Shown here one piece after another: positions 8,252 to 18,093 of a DNA stretch of 64,000 nucleotides. The notes under the pieces are model-generated. The model was not told the DNA's origin and made no database searches. It was given only the letters and a program-made list of their open reading frames with translations. The stretch's first letter is position 1. Every line of letters begins with the position of its first letter. A program made the position numbers and the translations under genes. This DNA comes from Anaerolineae bacterium (GTDB lineage: Bacteria; Chloroflexota; Anaerolineae; Aggregatilineales; Phototrophicaceae): positions 1 through 64,000 of the forward strand of contig JAPKMO010000006.1 of the NCBI GenBank assembly GCA_026645945.1. Direction: 5' to 3'.

Positions 8252-10930
8252 ATGCCCTTTATCGAAGCGCCGACCAGTTTTTACCTCGGACGCCGCTACG
8301 ACCCGGCGACGCGCCACCTGTCGAGCGACGTAATTTATTACGACGCGCGCGACCTGACGACCCACGCCGTCGTGGTGGGCATGACCGGCAGCGGCAAAAC
8401 CGGCCTGTGTATCACCCTGCTGGAAGAAGCCGTCCTGGACAACATCCCGGCCATCATCATTGACCCGAAAGGCGACATCACCAACCTGCTGCTGACCTTC
8501 CCCGACCTGCGCCCGGAGGATTTTCAGCCCTGGGTGAACGCCGACGACGCGCGGCGGGCCGGCCTGGACCTGCCGGCCTATGCCGCCGACGTGGCGCAGC
8601 GCTGGCGGGATGGCCTGACAAGCTGGGGCATCGTGCCGGACCGGCTGCGCTGGTTGAAGGGCATCGCCCGCTACAGCATTTACACGCCGGGGTCGGACGC
8701 GGGGCTGCCGATCAGCATCCTGGCCTCGCTGGCCGCCCCGCGCGAGGGCTGGCAGGGCAACGAGGAGTTCAACCGAGAAAAAATCAACGGCATCGTCACG
8801 GCGCTGCTGGCGCTCATCGGCATGGACGCGCAGCCGGTGCGCGACAAGGAACACGTCCTGATCGCCAACATCTTTGAATACGCCTGGATGCGCGGTTTAA
8901 GCCTGACGCTGGAAGATATCATCCTCCAGGTGCAAAAACCGCCCTTCACCAAACTGGGCGTGCTGCCGGTGGACGAGTATATGTCGGAGCGGGCGCGGGT
9001 GAAGCTGGCGATGAGCCTGAACAACATCATCGCCGCGCCGTCCTTCCAGTCGTGGATTCGCGGCGAGCCGCTTAACATTCAAAACCTGCTCTACCAGCCG
9101 GATGGCCGCCCGCACGTGTCGGTGTTTTATCTGGCGCACCTCAACGAAGCCGAGCGCCAGTTCATCATCACCCTGCTGCTGGAAAATGTTTTAAGCTGGA
9201 TGCGCGGCCTGAGCGGCACGACCAGCCTGCGGGCGCTGCTGTACATTGACGAGATGTTCGGCTACTTCCCGCCTTACCCGATGAACCCACCCACTAAAGA
9301 GCCGATTTTGCGGCTGCTCAAACAGGCGCGCGCTTTCGGCCTGGGTTTGATCCTGGCGACCCAGAACCCCGGCGACCTGGACTATAAGGGCCTGTCCAAC
9401 GCCGGGACGTGGTTCATCGGGCGGCTGCAATCGGAAAACGACCGCAACCGGGTGATGACCGGGCTGGAATCAATGGCGAGCGTTTCCAACAATATGAATT
9501 TGAAGGACGTGGAACGGCTGGTGGCGGACATCGAGCCGCGCGTGTTCCTGATGCACAACATCCACGATACCGGCGGGCCGGTGCTGGTGCATACCCGCTG
9601 GGCGATGAGCTACCTGCGCGGGCCGCTGACACGCCAGCAGATTCAACTGTTGATGGCCGGCCAGAAGCAGGAACTTCTGGCGAAAATCGGCGCGGCATCC
9701 GGTGGATATGGCGGACAGGGTTTGCCGCTGCCGCCCGCCCCGCCGGAAACGGGCGCGTTCGCTGCCGCCGGCGCACCGCCCAATCCCCCCGGCTTTGATC
9801 TGCCGCTGCCGCCCATGCCGCCGGAGACGGGCGGTTTAACGCCCGCGCCAGGGTATACGCAGCCAACCGCCGCTTACACGCAGCCGCCGTCCGGCACGCA
9901 GGTCACGCGCAGCGCCGGGCTGCCAGCGGGTTATTCGGCCAACCCGCCGGCGGTGGCGTCCAGCATCGCGCAGTTTTTCATCCCAGCGGCGCTGACGGCC
10001 CAGCAGGCCTTGGCCGCCTGGGAACAGCAGACGCGCTTCGCGGTGCAAAGCCTGGGCGGCGGCATGACGGCCTACCTGCCGGTGCTGCTGGCGCAGGCGG
10101 TGGTGCGGTATCAGGACCGCAAAACGCAGCTTTACACGGCGCGCACCTTCGCCTACAGCGTGCCGAACCTGCAAAAAGCCGGGCTGATTCATTGGGAGGA
10201 ATATCAGATCAACCCGCTGGATGCGCGGCGGCTGTCCAGCGCGCCGCTGACGGAGGCCATCTACGGCGATCTGCCGCCCGGCTTAACCGACAGCCGCCGG
10301 CTGACGGCGCTGAGAACCGAACTGACCGATATGCTGTACAACACCGCCGCGCTGAAGGTTCCCTTCAACCCGACGCTGGGCGTTTACGGCAGCCCGGAAA
10401 GCGATTTCAGCGAGTTCCGGGCGCAGGCGCAGCAGGTGGCGCGGGAGCGGCGCGACCAGGAAATTGACCAGCTCGCCGCCAAATACGAAAAAATCATGGA
10501 TAAGCTGGAGGAACAATACGAGCGTAAATCCCGCGAGTTGAGCGCGGAGAAAAAAGAACTGGCCGACCGCCGCCGCGAAGAACTGTTCACGCGCGGGGAA
10601 GCGGTGTTAAGCCTGCTGCGCGGGCGCACCACCTATACCCTGTCCCGCACCAGCCGCGTTCACCGGATGCGCCGCCAGACCCAGGAAGACCTGCGCGAAA
10701 GCGAAGAAGTGCTGGCGCGCATCGAAGATCAGATCGCCGACCAGGAGCAGAAGTTTGAGGCGGAAATCCAGGCCATCAACGAACGCTGGGCGAAAACCGC
10801 CGTCGAGGTGCAGGAGTACATCATCACCCCCTACAAAAAGGATATTCAGGTGGAACTGTTCGGCATCGGCTGGCTGCCGCATTATTACGTGCAGGTCAAC
10901 GGCCAGCCGCTGCTGCTGCCAGGGCTGTAG
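8252..10930 (+). CDS. HerA/VirB4-like P-loop ATPase (DUF87-type)
   Basis: A hexameric DNA-translocase-type ATPase by similarity. The 892-residue protein begins with a beta-rich cap, then has Walker A GMTGSGKT (43-50), the IIIDPKGD strand typical of HerA/TraD-like ATPases, Walker B ending in LLYIDEM (Asp333), and an arginine-finger/sensor region around ATQNPGDLDYKGL. Residues about 475-560 are a Pro/Gly-rich linker. The C-terminal third holds a long charged coiled coil (about 728-830) and ends in a short beta-rich segment. It lies downstream of the TIR pair and PLD gene. HerA ATPases are known to pair with nucleases and NADases in defence, but similar genes also occur widely in Chloroflexota without that context, so the role is open. 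Confidence 0.82.
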   Translation: MPFIEAPTSFYLGRRYDPATRHLSSDVIYYDARDLTTHAVVVGMTGSGKTGLCITLLEEAVLDNIPAIIIDPKGDITNLLLTFPDLRPEDFQPWVNADDARRAGLDLPAYAADVAQRWRDGLTSWGIVPDRLRWLKGIARYSIYTPGSDAGLPISILASLAAPREGWQGNEEFNREKINGIVTALLALIGMDAQPVRDKEHVLIANIFEYAWMRGLSLTLEDIILQVQKPPFTKLGVLPVDEYMSERARVKLAMSLNNIIAAPSFQSWIRGEPLNIQNLLYQPDGRPHVSVFYLAHLNEAERQFIITLLLENVLSWMRGLSGTTSLRALLYIDEMFGYFPPYPMNPPTKEPILRLLKQARAFGLGLILATQNPGDLDYKGLSNAGTWFIGRLQSENDRNRVMTGLESMASVSNNMNLKDVERLVADIEPRVFLMHNIHDTGGPVLVHTRWAMSYLRGPLTRQQIQLLMAGQKQELLAKIGAASGGYGGQGLPLPPAPPETGAFAAAGAPPNPPGFDLPLPPMPPETGGLTPAPGYTQPTAAYTQPPSGTQVTRSAGLPAGYSANPPAVASSIAQFFIPAALTAQQALAAWEQQTRFAVQSLGGGMTAYLPVLLAQAVVRYQDRKTQLYTARTFAYSVPNLQKAGLIHWEEYQINPLDARRLSSAPLTEAIYGDLPPGLTDSRRLTALRTELTDMLYNTAALKVPFNPTLGVYGSPESDFSEFRAQAQQVARERRDQEIDQLAAKYEKIMDKLEEQYERKSRELSAEKKELADRRREELFTRGEAVLSLLRGRTTYTLSRTSRVHRMRRQTQEDLRESEEVLARIEDQIADQEQKFEAEIQAINERWAKTAVEVQEYIITPYKKDIQVELFGIGWLPHYYVQVNGQPLLLPGL

Positions 10931-10966
10931 AAGATCGAACGCCGGTCAGGAGATTGGCGGGAAACG

Positions 10967-11179
10967 ATGGTAGTGGGCAAAAAACTGCACACAGTCGAGG
11001 AGTTCGACGAATTTATCGCGCGCCCCGAAAATCGTGACCGCCTGTTTGAACTGCTCCGGGGGGAGATTGTTGAAAAAGTGCCAACACAACAGCCTGGTTT
11101 GATCGCTCTAAAACTGGGGGCGCGCGTTTTGATGCACGCCAAACAGCCGCCGGTTGTGTTGCCCTGCCGATTCCGCTAG
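10967..11179 (+). pseudogene. Truncated Uma2-family (DUF820) endonuclease remnant
   Basis: The 70-residue frame has the N-terminal signature of Uma2-family restriction-endonuclease-like proteins: TVEEFDEFIARPENRDRLFELLRGEIVEKVPTQ, split here only for description. It stops soon after residue 50, while the family is normally about 180-200 residues with its catalytic Asp and Lys further on. The last residues do not follow the family. Uma2 genes are heavily amplified in Chloroflexota and cyanobacteria and often decay, so this is probably a remnant. Confidence 0.6.
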
Positions 11180-11218
11180 GATAGAGTTAAAAAGCGGTTA
11201 AGCGGAGGGCGGCACAGC

Positions 11219-12283
11219 ATGGCAAAACTGGTCACAATCGAGCGGCACATCCTGGAAACGCAGCGGCAGTACCCGGAGGCGACCGGCGTTTTTAGCGCCA
11301 TGCTGTACGATATGGCGCTGGCGGCCAAGCTGATCGCCCGCGAGACGACCCGCGCCGGGCTGGCCGGCATCCTGGGCGCGGCGGAAGACCACAACGTTTA
11401 CGGTGAGCAGCAGCAAAAGCTGGATGTATATGCCAACCAGACCATTTTCCGCATAAATGACCATACCGGCAGGCTGTGCGTGATGGCCTCGGAAGAACAT
11501 GAGGACATCATCCCCATCCCGCCGCGTTTTGATACCGGCAAATATGTGCTGCTGTTCGACCCCCTGGACGGCTCATCGAACATTGATGTGAATGTGTCCA
11601 TCGGCACGATTTTTTCCATTCATCGTAAGGTGTCGCAGGGCGAACGCGGCACGCTGGAGGACGTGCTTCAGCCGGGGCGGCGGTTGGCGGCGGCGGGCTA
11701 CGTCATTTATGGCAGCAGCACGATGATGGTGTACAGCGCCGGGCAGGGCGTTCACGGTTTCACGCTCGACCCCGGCGTGGGCGAATTTTTGTTAAGCCAC
11801 GAAAATATCCACGTGCCGGATAAAGCGGTGTATTACAGCGCCAACCAGGGCAACGAAAAATACTGGACACCCGGCGTGCGGCGGTACGTCAAGTGGCTGC
11901 AGGGCATCGAGGGCGAAGGCCGTAAACCGCTCGGCCACCGGTATATCGGCTCGCTGGTTTCCGATTTTCACCGCAACCTGCTGCGGGGCGGGGTTTTTGT
12001 GTACCCCGGCGATCTGCAAAAACCCGGCGAACCCTATGGCAAGCTGCGGCTGATGTTTGAGGCGCAGGCGCTGGCCTTCCTGGCCGAGCAGGCCGGGGGT
12101 TATGCCTCCGACGGCCTGGGCAATATCCTGGACATCCAGCCGCACAATCTGCACCAGCGCGTGCCGCTGTTCATCGGCAACCGCGACCTGGTGGAAAAGG
12201 CCGAGGAGTACATTCATAAGTATGACCAGGAATGGATGGAAGCCTACCGGCCTTTCCGCAGCCGCCAGCCGGTGTTAACCTGA
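11219..12283 (+). CDS. fbp: Fructose-1,6-bisphosphatase class I
   Basis: Hydrolyses fructose 1,6-bisphosphate to fructose 6-phosphate in gluconeogenesis; cytoplasmic. The 354 residues match class I enzymes in length and order. Visible features are the metal-binding motif [10 protein letters not shown] (114-123), the preceding SEEHED acidic loop, the [17 protein letters not shown] substrate loop and the [20 protein letters not shown] segment with a metal-ligating Glu. GGAGG lies 10 bases before the ATG. The gene is monocistronic or the first of a short unit with the next membrane protein. The identification is secure. Confidence 0.96.
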   Translation: MAKLVTIERHILETQRQYPEATGVFSAMLYDMALAAKLIARETTRAGLAGILGAAEDHNVYGEQQQKLDVYANQTIFRINDHTGRLCVMASEEHEDIIPIPPRFDTGKYVLLFDPLDGSSNIDVNVSIGTIFSIHRKVSQGERGTLEDVLQPGRRLAAAGYVIYGSSTMMVYSAGQGVHGFTLDPGVGEFLLSHENIHVPDKAVYYSANQGNEKYWTPGVRRYVKWLQGIEGEGRKPLGHRYIGSLVSDFHRNLLRGGVFVYPGDLQKPGEPYGKLRLMFEAQALAFLAEQAGGYASDGLGNILDIQPHNLHQRVPLFIGNRDLVEKAEEYIHKYDQEWMEAYRPFRSRQPVLT

Positions 12284-12356
12284 TGGCGCGCAACTTCCCC
12301 GGCGGCGCTGCGTATAATTCATGTAAAAGCGGTCGAGAGGGAAAAGGTCAAATCTC

Positions 12357-13034
12357 ATGAACCAGCAGGATAACGGCAGGCGGGCGATCGCCCTGGTTTT
12401 GATCGGGTTGGGCGTGTTATTTTTGTTCGCCCAGGTGTTTAACTTCAGCATCTTCGGGACGCTGTGGCCGTTTTTCGTCATTATTCCCGGCGCGGCTTTC
12501 CTGTATTTCGCCGGCCAGGGCGATAAAAACCAGGCCGGACTGGCCGTACCGGGCGCGGTCATCACCGGGACGGGCGTGATTTTGCTGTATCAGAACGTGA
12601 CCGGCCACTGGGAAAGCTGGGCCTATGCCTGGCTGCTCTACCCGGTTTTTGTGGGCATGGCGATTCAGTACATCGGGCGGCGCGGCGGCGACCGGAACGC
12701 TTACCAGTCCGGGCGCGGGCTGGTACGCTGGGGCGGCATCGCTTTCATAGCCGGCGCGGTGCTGTTTGAACTGGTGATCTTCGGCAAGGGCGGCTTCCTG
12801 GGCAGTTTTGCGCTGCCGCTGCTGCTGATCGGCGTCGGCGTGCTGCTGCTGCTCCGGCGCGAGAACGGCGAAAAGGCTAAGACCAAAAATGACGAAGCGC
12901 CGCTGTTCACCGGGGCGCGGGTCGTCGGCGTGGGCGGCAAGTCCAATGGCGTTATCAACCCCGACCTGGAGCGTAAAATCAACGAGGCGCTGGCCGAGGA
13001 TGAGCCGGACAGCGACGAGCCGAAAAACGTCTGA
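12357..13034 (+). CDS. Multi-pass membrane protein of unknown function
   Basis: 225 residues with about six hydrophobic segments between 8 and 165, in pairs resembling the repeated two-helix units of LiaI/LiaF-type and DUF5668 membrane proteins (for example LVLIGLGVLFLFAQVF and LLLIGVGVLLLLRR, near-identical in style at both ends). The C-terminal 60 residues are soluble, charged and end in an acidic stretch. A terminator follows. Function is unknown; related LiaI-like regions act in cell-envelope stress sensing, but that link is only inferred. Confidence 0.75.
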   Translation: MNQQDNGRRAIALVLIGLGVLFLFAQVFNFSIFGTLWPFFVIIPGAAFLYFAGQGDKNQAGLAVPGAVITGTGVILLYQNVTGHWESWAYAWLLYPVFVGMAIQYIGRRGGDRNAYQSGRGLVRWGGIAFIAGAVLFELVIFGKGGFLGSFALPLLLIGVGVLLLLRRENGEKAKTKNDEAPLFTGARVVGVGGKSNGVINPDLERKINEALAEDEPDSDEPKNV

Positions 13035-13059
13035 CACGCGCTGGTAAAGAGACGCACAC

Positions 13060-13084
13060 AAAGAGGGCTTTTTGCCCTCTTTTG
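13060..13084 (+). terminator. Rho-independent terminator
   Basis: A 9-bp perfect stem AAAGAGGGC / GCCCTCTTT with a TTTTT loop is followed by T residues, 26 bases after the membrane-protein stop codon. Confidence 0.85.
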
Positions 13085-13182
13085 GTTGGATTTTGTCATT
13101 CAAGATGGGGCGCAGCGCGTGACCTTGCCTCCGGCGGAGGGTACAATGGGGAAAAATCCTTTCCTGAAATTGGAGCGTCATT

Positions 13183-14625
13183 ATGCCTTTTTCGATCTTA
13201 AAATCCCCGACCGATTTTCTCGAACAGATGATACCCGTGCCGGAAGCCGATGCGCTGCGCGCTTACGAAAGCTGGTGGGAGTCCGAAGGCCGGGCGATTT
13301 CTGCGGCGGTTGACCGGGCCGGCACGCCCTGGCTGCGGATGCACGACCGTTTTGGCCGGCGCGTGGACGATATTTTGTTCCCGCCGGACTACTGGCGAAT
13401 GCTCAAACAGGGCTACCGCGCCGGGGCGGTCTGGCGGGCGTTCGACGGCGGTTCGCTGGCGGCGGCCTACCGGGTAGGGTATATCACCGGCTTTTACGAC
13501 ACGGGGTTGTACTGCCCGTATACCGTGTCGCTTTCGACCGCCGTGCCGCTGGACAAATACGGCACGCCCGATTTGAAGGCGCATTTCCTGGAAGCCCTGC
13601 TGCGGCGCGACGAGTCGGTGTGGCAGGGCGCGACCTGGATGACCGAGATTCGCGGCGGCAGCGACCTGGGCGCGAACGTGGACACGGCGGCGCGGCAGGA
13701 CGGCGACCGCTGGCTGCTGACCGGCGAAAAATATTTCACCAGCAACGCCGGGGCTGAGGTGGCCGTTGTGGCGGCGCGCATCGAGGGCGGCAAACCCGGC
13801 GTGCGCGGGCTGGCGCTGTTCCTGCTGCCGCGCCTCCGCCAGGACGGAACGTTAAACTATCACATCCGGCGGCTGAAGGATAAAATCGCCACCCGCTCCG
13901 TACCGACCGGCGAGATCGAACTGTGCGACAGCGAGGCTTACCTGCTGGGCAAGCCGGAATGGGGCATTTACCTGATTCTGGAAGTGCTGAACCTGTCGCG
14001 CATCGCCAACAGCATCGGCAGCGTGGCGCTGGCGCAGCGGGCACTGGCCGAGGCGCTGGTTTTCGCCGAACAGCGCGTGGCGTTTGGCAGACCGATCATC
14101 GAACACCCGCTGCTGCGCCGCCAGTTTGAAAAACATATGGCGACCCTCCAGCGCGCGTTTGCCCTGGCCTGGGAGGCCGTCAAACTGGCCGATGCCGTCC
14201 GCGACCAGCATCCGCCCTACGGCGATGCCTTCCACCTGTGCCGGCTGGTGATTCACCTGGCGAAATATTATACCGCCGAGGTGGCGGTGCAGGCGGCCAA
14301 GTGGGCGATGGAGGTCAACGGCGGGCCAGGTACGCTGGCCGAATACGGCGTCGAACGCTGGCTGCGCGAGGCGATGATCGTGGACATCTGGGAAGGACCG
14401 CCGCACCGGCAGATTCTCGACGGCCTGGAAGTGATGGAACGTAAAAGCGCCCATAAACTGCTGTTCGACCACCTGGACGCCGACCCCGCCGAACTGGAAG
14501 CAATGGACGCCCGCATCGAAGCGCATCTGGCGCTGCCGCAGGATGAAAAAGAGGCCGGCTCGCAGGAGCTTTTTGAAGCCCTGGCGGATTTCACGGCGCG
14601 GGCGCTGGCCGCAAAACCGGGATAA
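13183..14625 (+). CDS. Acyl-CoA dehydrogenase family protein (AidB-like)
   Basis: Flavoenzyme of the acyl-CoA dehydrogenase superfamily, 480 residues, longer than typical fatty-acid dehydrogenases and closer to the AidB-like branch. Features include WMTEIRGGSDLGAN (flavin/substrate loop), GEKYFTSNAG (family signature 1), LKDKIATRSVPTGEIE, FAEQRVAFGRPIIEHPLLR and a C-terminal NGGPGTLAEYGVERWLREA helix pair matching the usual FAD-binding end. A GGAG site precedes the ATG. The gene may be co-transcribed with the SDR that follows 70 bases later. The exact acyl substrate is unknown; fatty-acid or branched-chain acyl-CoA oxidation is the likely pathway. Confidence 0.88.
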   Translation: MPFSILKSPTDFLEQMIPVPEADALRAYESWWESEGRAISAAVDRAGTPWLRMHDRFGRRVDDILFPPDYWRMLKQGYRAGAVWRAFDGGSLAAAYRVGYITGFYDTGLYCPYTVSLSTAVPLDKYGTPDLKAHFLEALLRRDESVWQGATWMTEIRGGSDLGANVDTAARQDGDRWLLTGEKYFTSNAGAEVAVVAARIEGGKPGVRGLALFLLPRLRQDGTLNYHIRRLKDKIATRSVPTGEIELCDSEAYLLGKPEWGIYLILEVLNLSRIANSIGSVALAQRALAEALVFAEQRVAFGRPIIEHPLLRRQFEKHMATLQRAFALAWEAVKLADAVRDQHPPYGDAFHLCRLVIHLAKYYTAEVAVQAAKWAMEVNGGPGTLAEYGVERWLREAMIVDIWEGPPHRQILDGLEVMERKSAHKLLFDHLDADPAELEAMDARIEAHLALPQDEKEAGSQELFEALADFTARALAAKPG

Positions 14626-14695
14626 CCCGGCGCGAAGAAATGATTTATCCGGGGGCGGGTTTCCAAGCCCGCTCCTGTATACACAGGGGGACTGT

Positions 14696-15586
14696 ATGGC
14701 AAAAGTTGCGCTCGTCACCGGCGCTTCAACTGGAATCGGGCGGCAGACTGCCGGGCTGCTGGCAAGCAGCGGCTACCGTGTTTTTGGTACCAGCCGCAGC
14801 CCGCAGGGGGAAAGCCTAGACAATTTTGAGATGCTGCCGCTGGATGTCACATCTGATGATTCGGTGCGGGCGTGTTTGGCGGCGCTGCTGGAACGCGCCG
14901 GTAGGCTGGACGTGCTGGTGAACAACGCCGGTGTGGAACTGCTGGGCGGCGCGGAAGAAATCAGCGTGGACGAAGCGAAGTGGATTTTTGAAACCAACTT
15001 CTTCGGCGTCATGCGTGTGACCAGCGCCGCGCTGCCGGCGCTGCGGGCGCAGCAGAGCGGCTGCATCATCAATATCAGCTCGCTGGCCGGGCTGGGCGGC
15101 GCGCCCTTCCAGGGTTTATACGCTGCCAGCAAACATGCGCTGGAAGGCTACAGCGAATCGCTGCGTTACGAGGTCAAGCCGTTCGGCGTGCGGGTGGCGC
15201 TGGTGGAACCGGGTTTCTTTCGCAGCGAAATCGGCAGCCGCAAACGCCTGCCCGCCAGCCCGATTCCGGCCTACGACCGCGCGCGGGAACGGGTTTTGCA
15301 GCGGTGGCAGGCGCTGTACGAAGCCGGCCCAGACCCCGCGCCGGTGGCGCAAACCATCCTGGCGATTGCCGACGGGCGTTCAACGCGCTTCCGGCATTTC
15401 ATCGGGCCGGAAACGTTCATGGCGGAGTGGAAATATATTGTGCCGGAATGGCTGGTAGAACAGCGAATGCGCTGGATGTTCGGCCAGGACGACCTGCTGA
15501 TGGACACCCTGCGGCTCGTTCCGCTGCTTGGCACGGCGCTGCTGATCGGCGTGGCCGCCCTGGCGCGTTTAGGAGGCCGGCGGTAA
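14696..15586 (+). CDS. Short-chain dehydrogenase/reductase
   Basis: NAD(P)-dependent oxidoreductase of the classical SDR family, 296 residues. It has the cofactor motif TGASTGIG (8-15), NNAG (76-79), the catalytic Ser in INISS, and YAASK with Tyr142 and Lys146. After the Rossmann fold comes a C-terminal extension of about 60 residues ending in a hydrophobic segment (LVPLLGTALLIGVAALARLG), which may associate with the membrane. The ATG at 14696 is preferred to upstream starts because the domain begins at once and AGGGGG lies close by. The substrate is unknown. Confidence 0.9.
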   Translation: MAKVALVTGASTGIGRQTAGLLASSGYRVFGTSRSPQGESLDNFEMLPLDVTSDDSVRACLAALLERAGRLDVLVNNAGVELLGGAEEISVDEAKWIFETNFFGVMRVTSAALPALRAQQSGCIINISSLAGLGGAPFQGLYAASKHALEGYSESLRYEVKPFGVRVALVEPGFFRSEIGSRKRLPASPIPAYDRARERVLQRWQALYEAGPDPAPVAQTILAIADGRSTRFRHFIGPETFMAEWKYIVPEWLVEQRMRWMFGQDDLLMDTLRLVPLLGTALLIGVAALARLGGRR

Positions 15587-15666
15587 AACGCGGTATAGTA
15601 GTTGCTGTGGGACGAGATGACGCCCTCCCCCACGATTACCCGCTTTGAAAAGAGGTCTTTTTCACC

Positions 15667-16500
15667 ATGCCGACCTTTATACGCGATGGCATTGAGCTGT
15701 TTTACGAACTTGACGGAGAAGGCACGCCGGCGGTGTATGCCTGCGGTTTCGGCGCGCACAGCAACGACCTGCTGGCGCTGGGTTTACGCGCGGCGCTCGG
15801 CCAGCACTACCGCCTGCTGACGGTAGATAATCGCGGCGCGGGGCAGAGCCGTGCCGCGCCCGGCACGACCGCCACCATAGACGATATGGCCGACGACATC
15901 GCCGCCGTCCTCGACCATGAAGGGATGGGCGCGGCGCACGTGCTGGGCATTTCGATGGGCGGCTGCATCGCTAAAACGCTGGCGCTGCGCCACCCCGGCA
16001 AAGTGTTAAGCCTGGTCAGCGCCGTTTCGCTGGCATACTCCGACCAGCCCAACCGGGGACAGTTTTTGCTGGAAAGCGGGCGCGAAATGCGTAACCGGGG
16101 CATCCCGCGCGATCTGCTCAACCGCTATAATGCCGTCTTCCTGCTGGGCGAGGATGTGTTCCGCGATACTGCCATCCTTGAAGCCTGGGTGAATGCCCCG
16201 CCCGACCCGCTGGAGATGGATCAGGCCGGGTACGACCTGCAAAAATACGCGCTTGAACGCTATGACATCCGCGACCGGCTGGGCGACATTCGGACGCCGA
16301 CGCTGGTCATCAGCAGCCCGGATGATCTGCTCGTGCCGCCGCACTACCAGGACGAGATCGCCCGCCGCATCCCCGGCGCGCTGATGAAACATTTTCCGGG
16401 CGGGCATGTGTTTATGATGCTGCCGATGTACGCGGCGCAGTTCGTCGAAACGGTGATTGAGTTCTGGAAACAGCACGAAGCGGCGGCGTCCGCCGGGTGA
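15667..16500 (+). CDS. Alpha/beta hydrolase
   Basis: Serine hydrolase of the alpha/beta fold, 277 residues, cytoplasmic. The nucleophile elbow is GISMGG with Ser96, the acid is likely the Asp in ISSPDDLLVPP, and the catalytic His is in FPGGHVFMM. The VDNRGAGQS strand-loop resembles esterases and 3-oxoadipate enol-lactonase-like members, but the substrate cannot be assigned. A GAGG-type site lies about 12 bases upstream. The gene lies between the SDR and the cation antiporter, all on the same strand. Confidence 0.87.
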   Translation: MPTFIRDGIELFYELDGEGTPAVYACGFGAHSNDLLALGLRAALGQHYRLLTVDNRGAGQSRAAPGTTATIDDMADDIAAVLDHEGMGAAHVLGISMGGCIAKTLALRHPGKVLSLVSAVSLAYSDQPNRGQFLLESGREMRNRGIPRDLLNRYNAVFLLGEDVFRDTAILEAWVNAPPDPLEMDQAGYDLQKYALERYDIRDRLGDIRTPTLVISSPDDLLVPPHYQDEIARRIPGALMKHFPGGHVFMMLPMYAAQFVETVIEFWKQHEAAASAG

Positions 16501-16547
16501 ATGTTCCGTTGTGAGCAATATTTTTATACCGCCAGGGGGAAATGGGT

Positions 16548-17615
16548 ATGTCATTCGACCGTATCGTCAAGCTGCTGCTGATTTTCGCGCCGGTGGCCGT
16601 CATCGCGGAACTGGCCGGGGCCGACCCGGTGCTGGTGTTCGTGTTCGCCGCCCTGGGGGTGATTCCGCTGGCGGATTTGATCGGCGAGGCGACTGAAGAA
16701 CTGGCGGTTCACACCGGCCCGAAGATCGGCGGGCTGCTGAACGCCACGCTGGGCAACGCTGCCGAACTCATCATCACCATTTTTGCGCTGCGCGAAGGGC
16801 TGGTCGAACTGGTGCGCGCGTCTATCACCGGCTCGATTCTGGGCAACCTGCTGTTGGTGCTGGGGTTGAGCATCCTGTTTGGCGGGCTGAAAAACGGGAT
16901 TCAGCAGTTTGACCGGCGCACCGCCGGGCTGAACGCGACCATGCTCATCCTGGCGGTGATCGCGCTGCTGGTGCCGTCCCTGTTCGACGCCGCGCTGGTG
17001 GAAAACCGCGCCGCCGAACTAGGCTTGAGCGAAGGCGTGGCGGTGGTGATGATCGTCATCTACGGCCTGAGCGTGTGGTATGCCTTCCGCCAGGGCGACC
17101 CGCTCACCCGCGAGCCGGCCACCGGCGAAAACCATCACGCGCGCTGGAGCGTGCGCTTCGCGCTGGGGGTGCTGGCGGCGGCCACCCTGGGCATTGTGTT
17201 CCTCAGCGAAGTGCTGGTCGGCGCGGTGGGACACGTGACCGAAACCCTGGGGCTGACCGAATTTTTCATCGGCATCATCATCATCCCGCTGGTGGGCAAC
17301 GTGGCGGAACATCTGGTGGCGGTGCAGGTGGCCTACAAAAACAAGATGGAATTAAGTATGGCCGTCTCGCTGGGGTCGAGCTTGCAGGTGGCGCTGTTTG
17401 TCGCGCCGGTGCTGGTGTTCATCAGCCTGCTGATGGGCGGCGAAACGCTGCTGCTGGTGTTCAACGGCTTCGAACTGATCGCGCTGGTGGCGGCCTCGCT
17501 GATCGCCGCTTTCATCGCGCTGGACGGCGAGTCCAACTGGCTGGAGGGCGCGCTGCTGCTGGCCGTATACATGATTATCGCCATCGCCTTTTTCTACCTG
17601 CCGGCAGGGGCGTGA
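16548..17615 (+). CDS. Calcium/proton antiporter (CaCA family, CAX type)
   Basis: Integral membrane exchanger that exports Ca2+ in exchange for protons. About 355 residues with 11 hydrophobic segments. Both alpha-repeat signatures are present: [16 protein letters not shown] in the first half and [21 protein letters not shown] in the second, with acidic residues in helices 2 and 7 as in CAX proteins. Two in-frame ATGs occur at 16542 and 16548. The second is chosen because its spacing to AGGGGG is normal, while the first lies only a few bases from the site. Confidence 0.92.
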   Translation: MSFDRIVKLLLIFAPVAVIAELAGADPVLVFVFAALGVIPLADLIGEATEELAVHTGPKIGGLLNATLGNAAELIITIFALREGLVELVRASITGSILGNLLLVLGLSILFGGLKNGIQQFDRRTAGLNATMLILAVIALLVPSLFDAALVENRAAELGLSEGVAVVMIVIYGLSVWYAFRQGDPLTREPATGENHHARWSVRFALGVLAAATLGIVFLSEVLVGAVGHVTETLGLTEFFIGIIIIPLVGNVAEHLVAVQVAYKNKMELSMAVSLGSSLQVALFVAPVLVFISLLMGGETLLLVFNGFELIALVAASLIAAFIALDGESNWLEGALLLAVYMIIAIAFFYLPAGA

Positions 17616-17672
17616 CCATCCATAAGGCCGCACATCACGCTAAATTGAATTTGGTGTGTGTGGCGCGGCCTG

Positions 17673-18093
17673 CTACAGACTGAACTGGGTTATGGGCAGC
17701 CACGCCGAACCCTCGGCTGCCGCTGCCCGCATCTGCGGCTGGTCAATCGAGATAAGTGGATAACCATAGTGCAGCGCCAATGCAATATAGCTGGAGTCGT
17801 AGACTGAGAGCGTATTGTTCAGCGCGATTTCGCGCGCGCGATTCAGCAGATGTTTCATTGGCGCGCGCCGCAATTTTAGCGTTCGCAGCAGCCTCAATAG
17901 CTCTGCTGCGTCGTCATACGGCATGTGATTGAAGCGTACCTGCTTCCAAACAACATTCGCACATTCCAGCAGGCAGAATTCCGGCACAGTCAGCCGGTCA
18001 GCGGCGGTTGGCCGGTTGAAAAAAGCCTGGGCATGGGGAGTATGCGGCCCGGTGATAAGATATTCAATCACGACGCTGGATGTACTCCGCCAT
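17673..18093 (-). pseudogene. PIN-domain toxin (VapC-type), 5' frameshift
   Basis: PIN-domain ribonuclease toxin paired with the antitoxin gene upstream. From GTG 18071 the frame gives 132 residues with PIN acids in ECANVVWK, VYDSSYIALAL and ISIDQPQM. The natural coupled start is the ATG at 18093, which overlaps the antitoxin stop (TGATG). That frame reads MAEYIQRRD and then stops. The other frame reads SSVVIEYLITG, exactly what should follow DA in a VapC start of the form DASVVIEYL. So a small deletion near 18075-18085 has removed the first catalytic Asp and shifted the frame. The toxin is probably dead. Confidence 0.65.

Noticed and set aside
14641-14695. GCGGGTTTCCAAGCCCGC hairpin before the SDR gene as a riboswitch or terminator
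   Set aside because: The stem is short with almost no loop and no T run; at most it is a degenerate REP-like palindrome.
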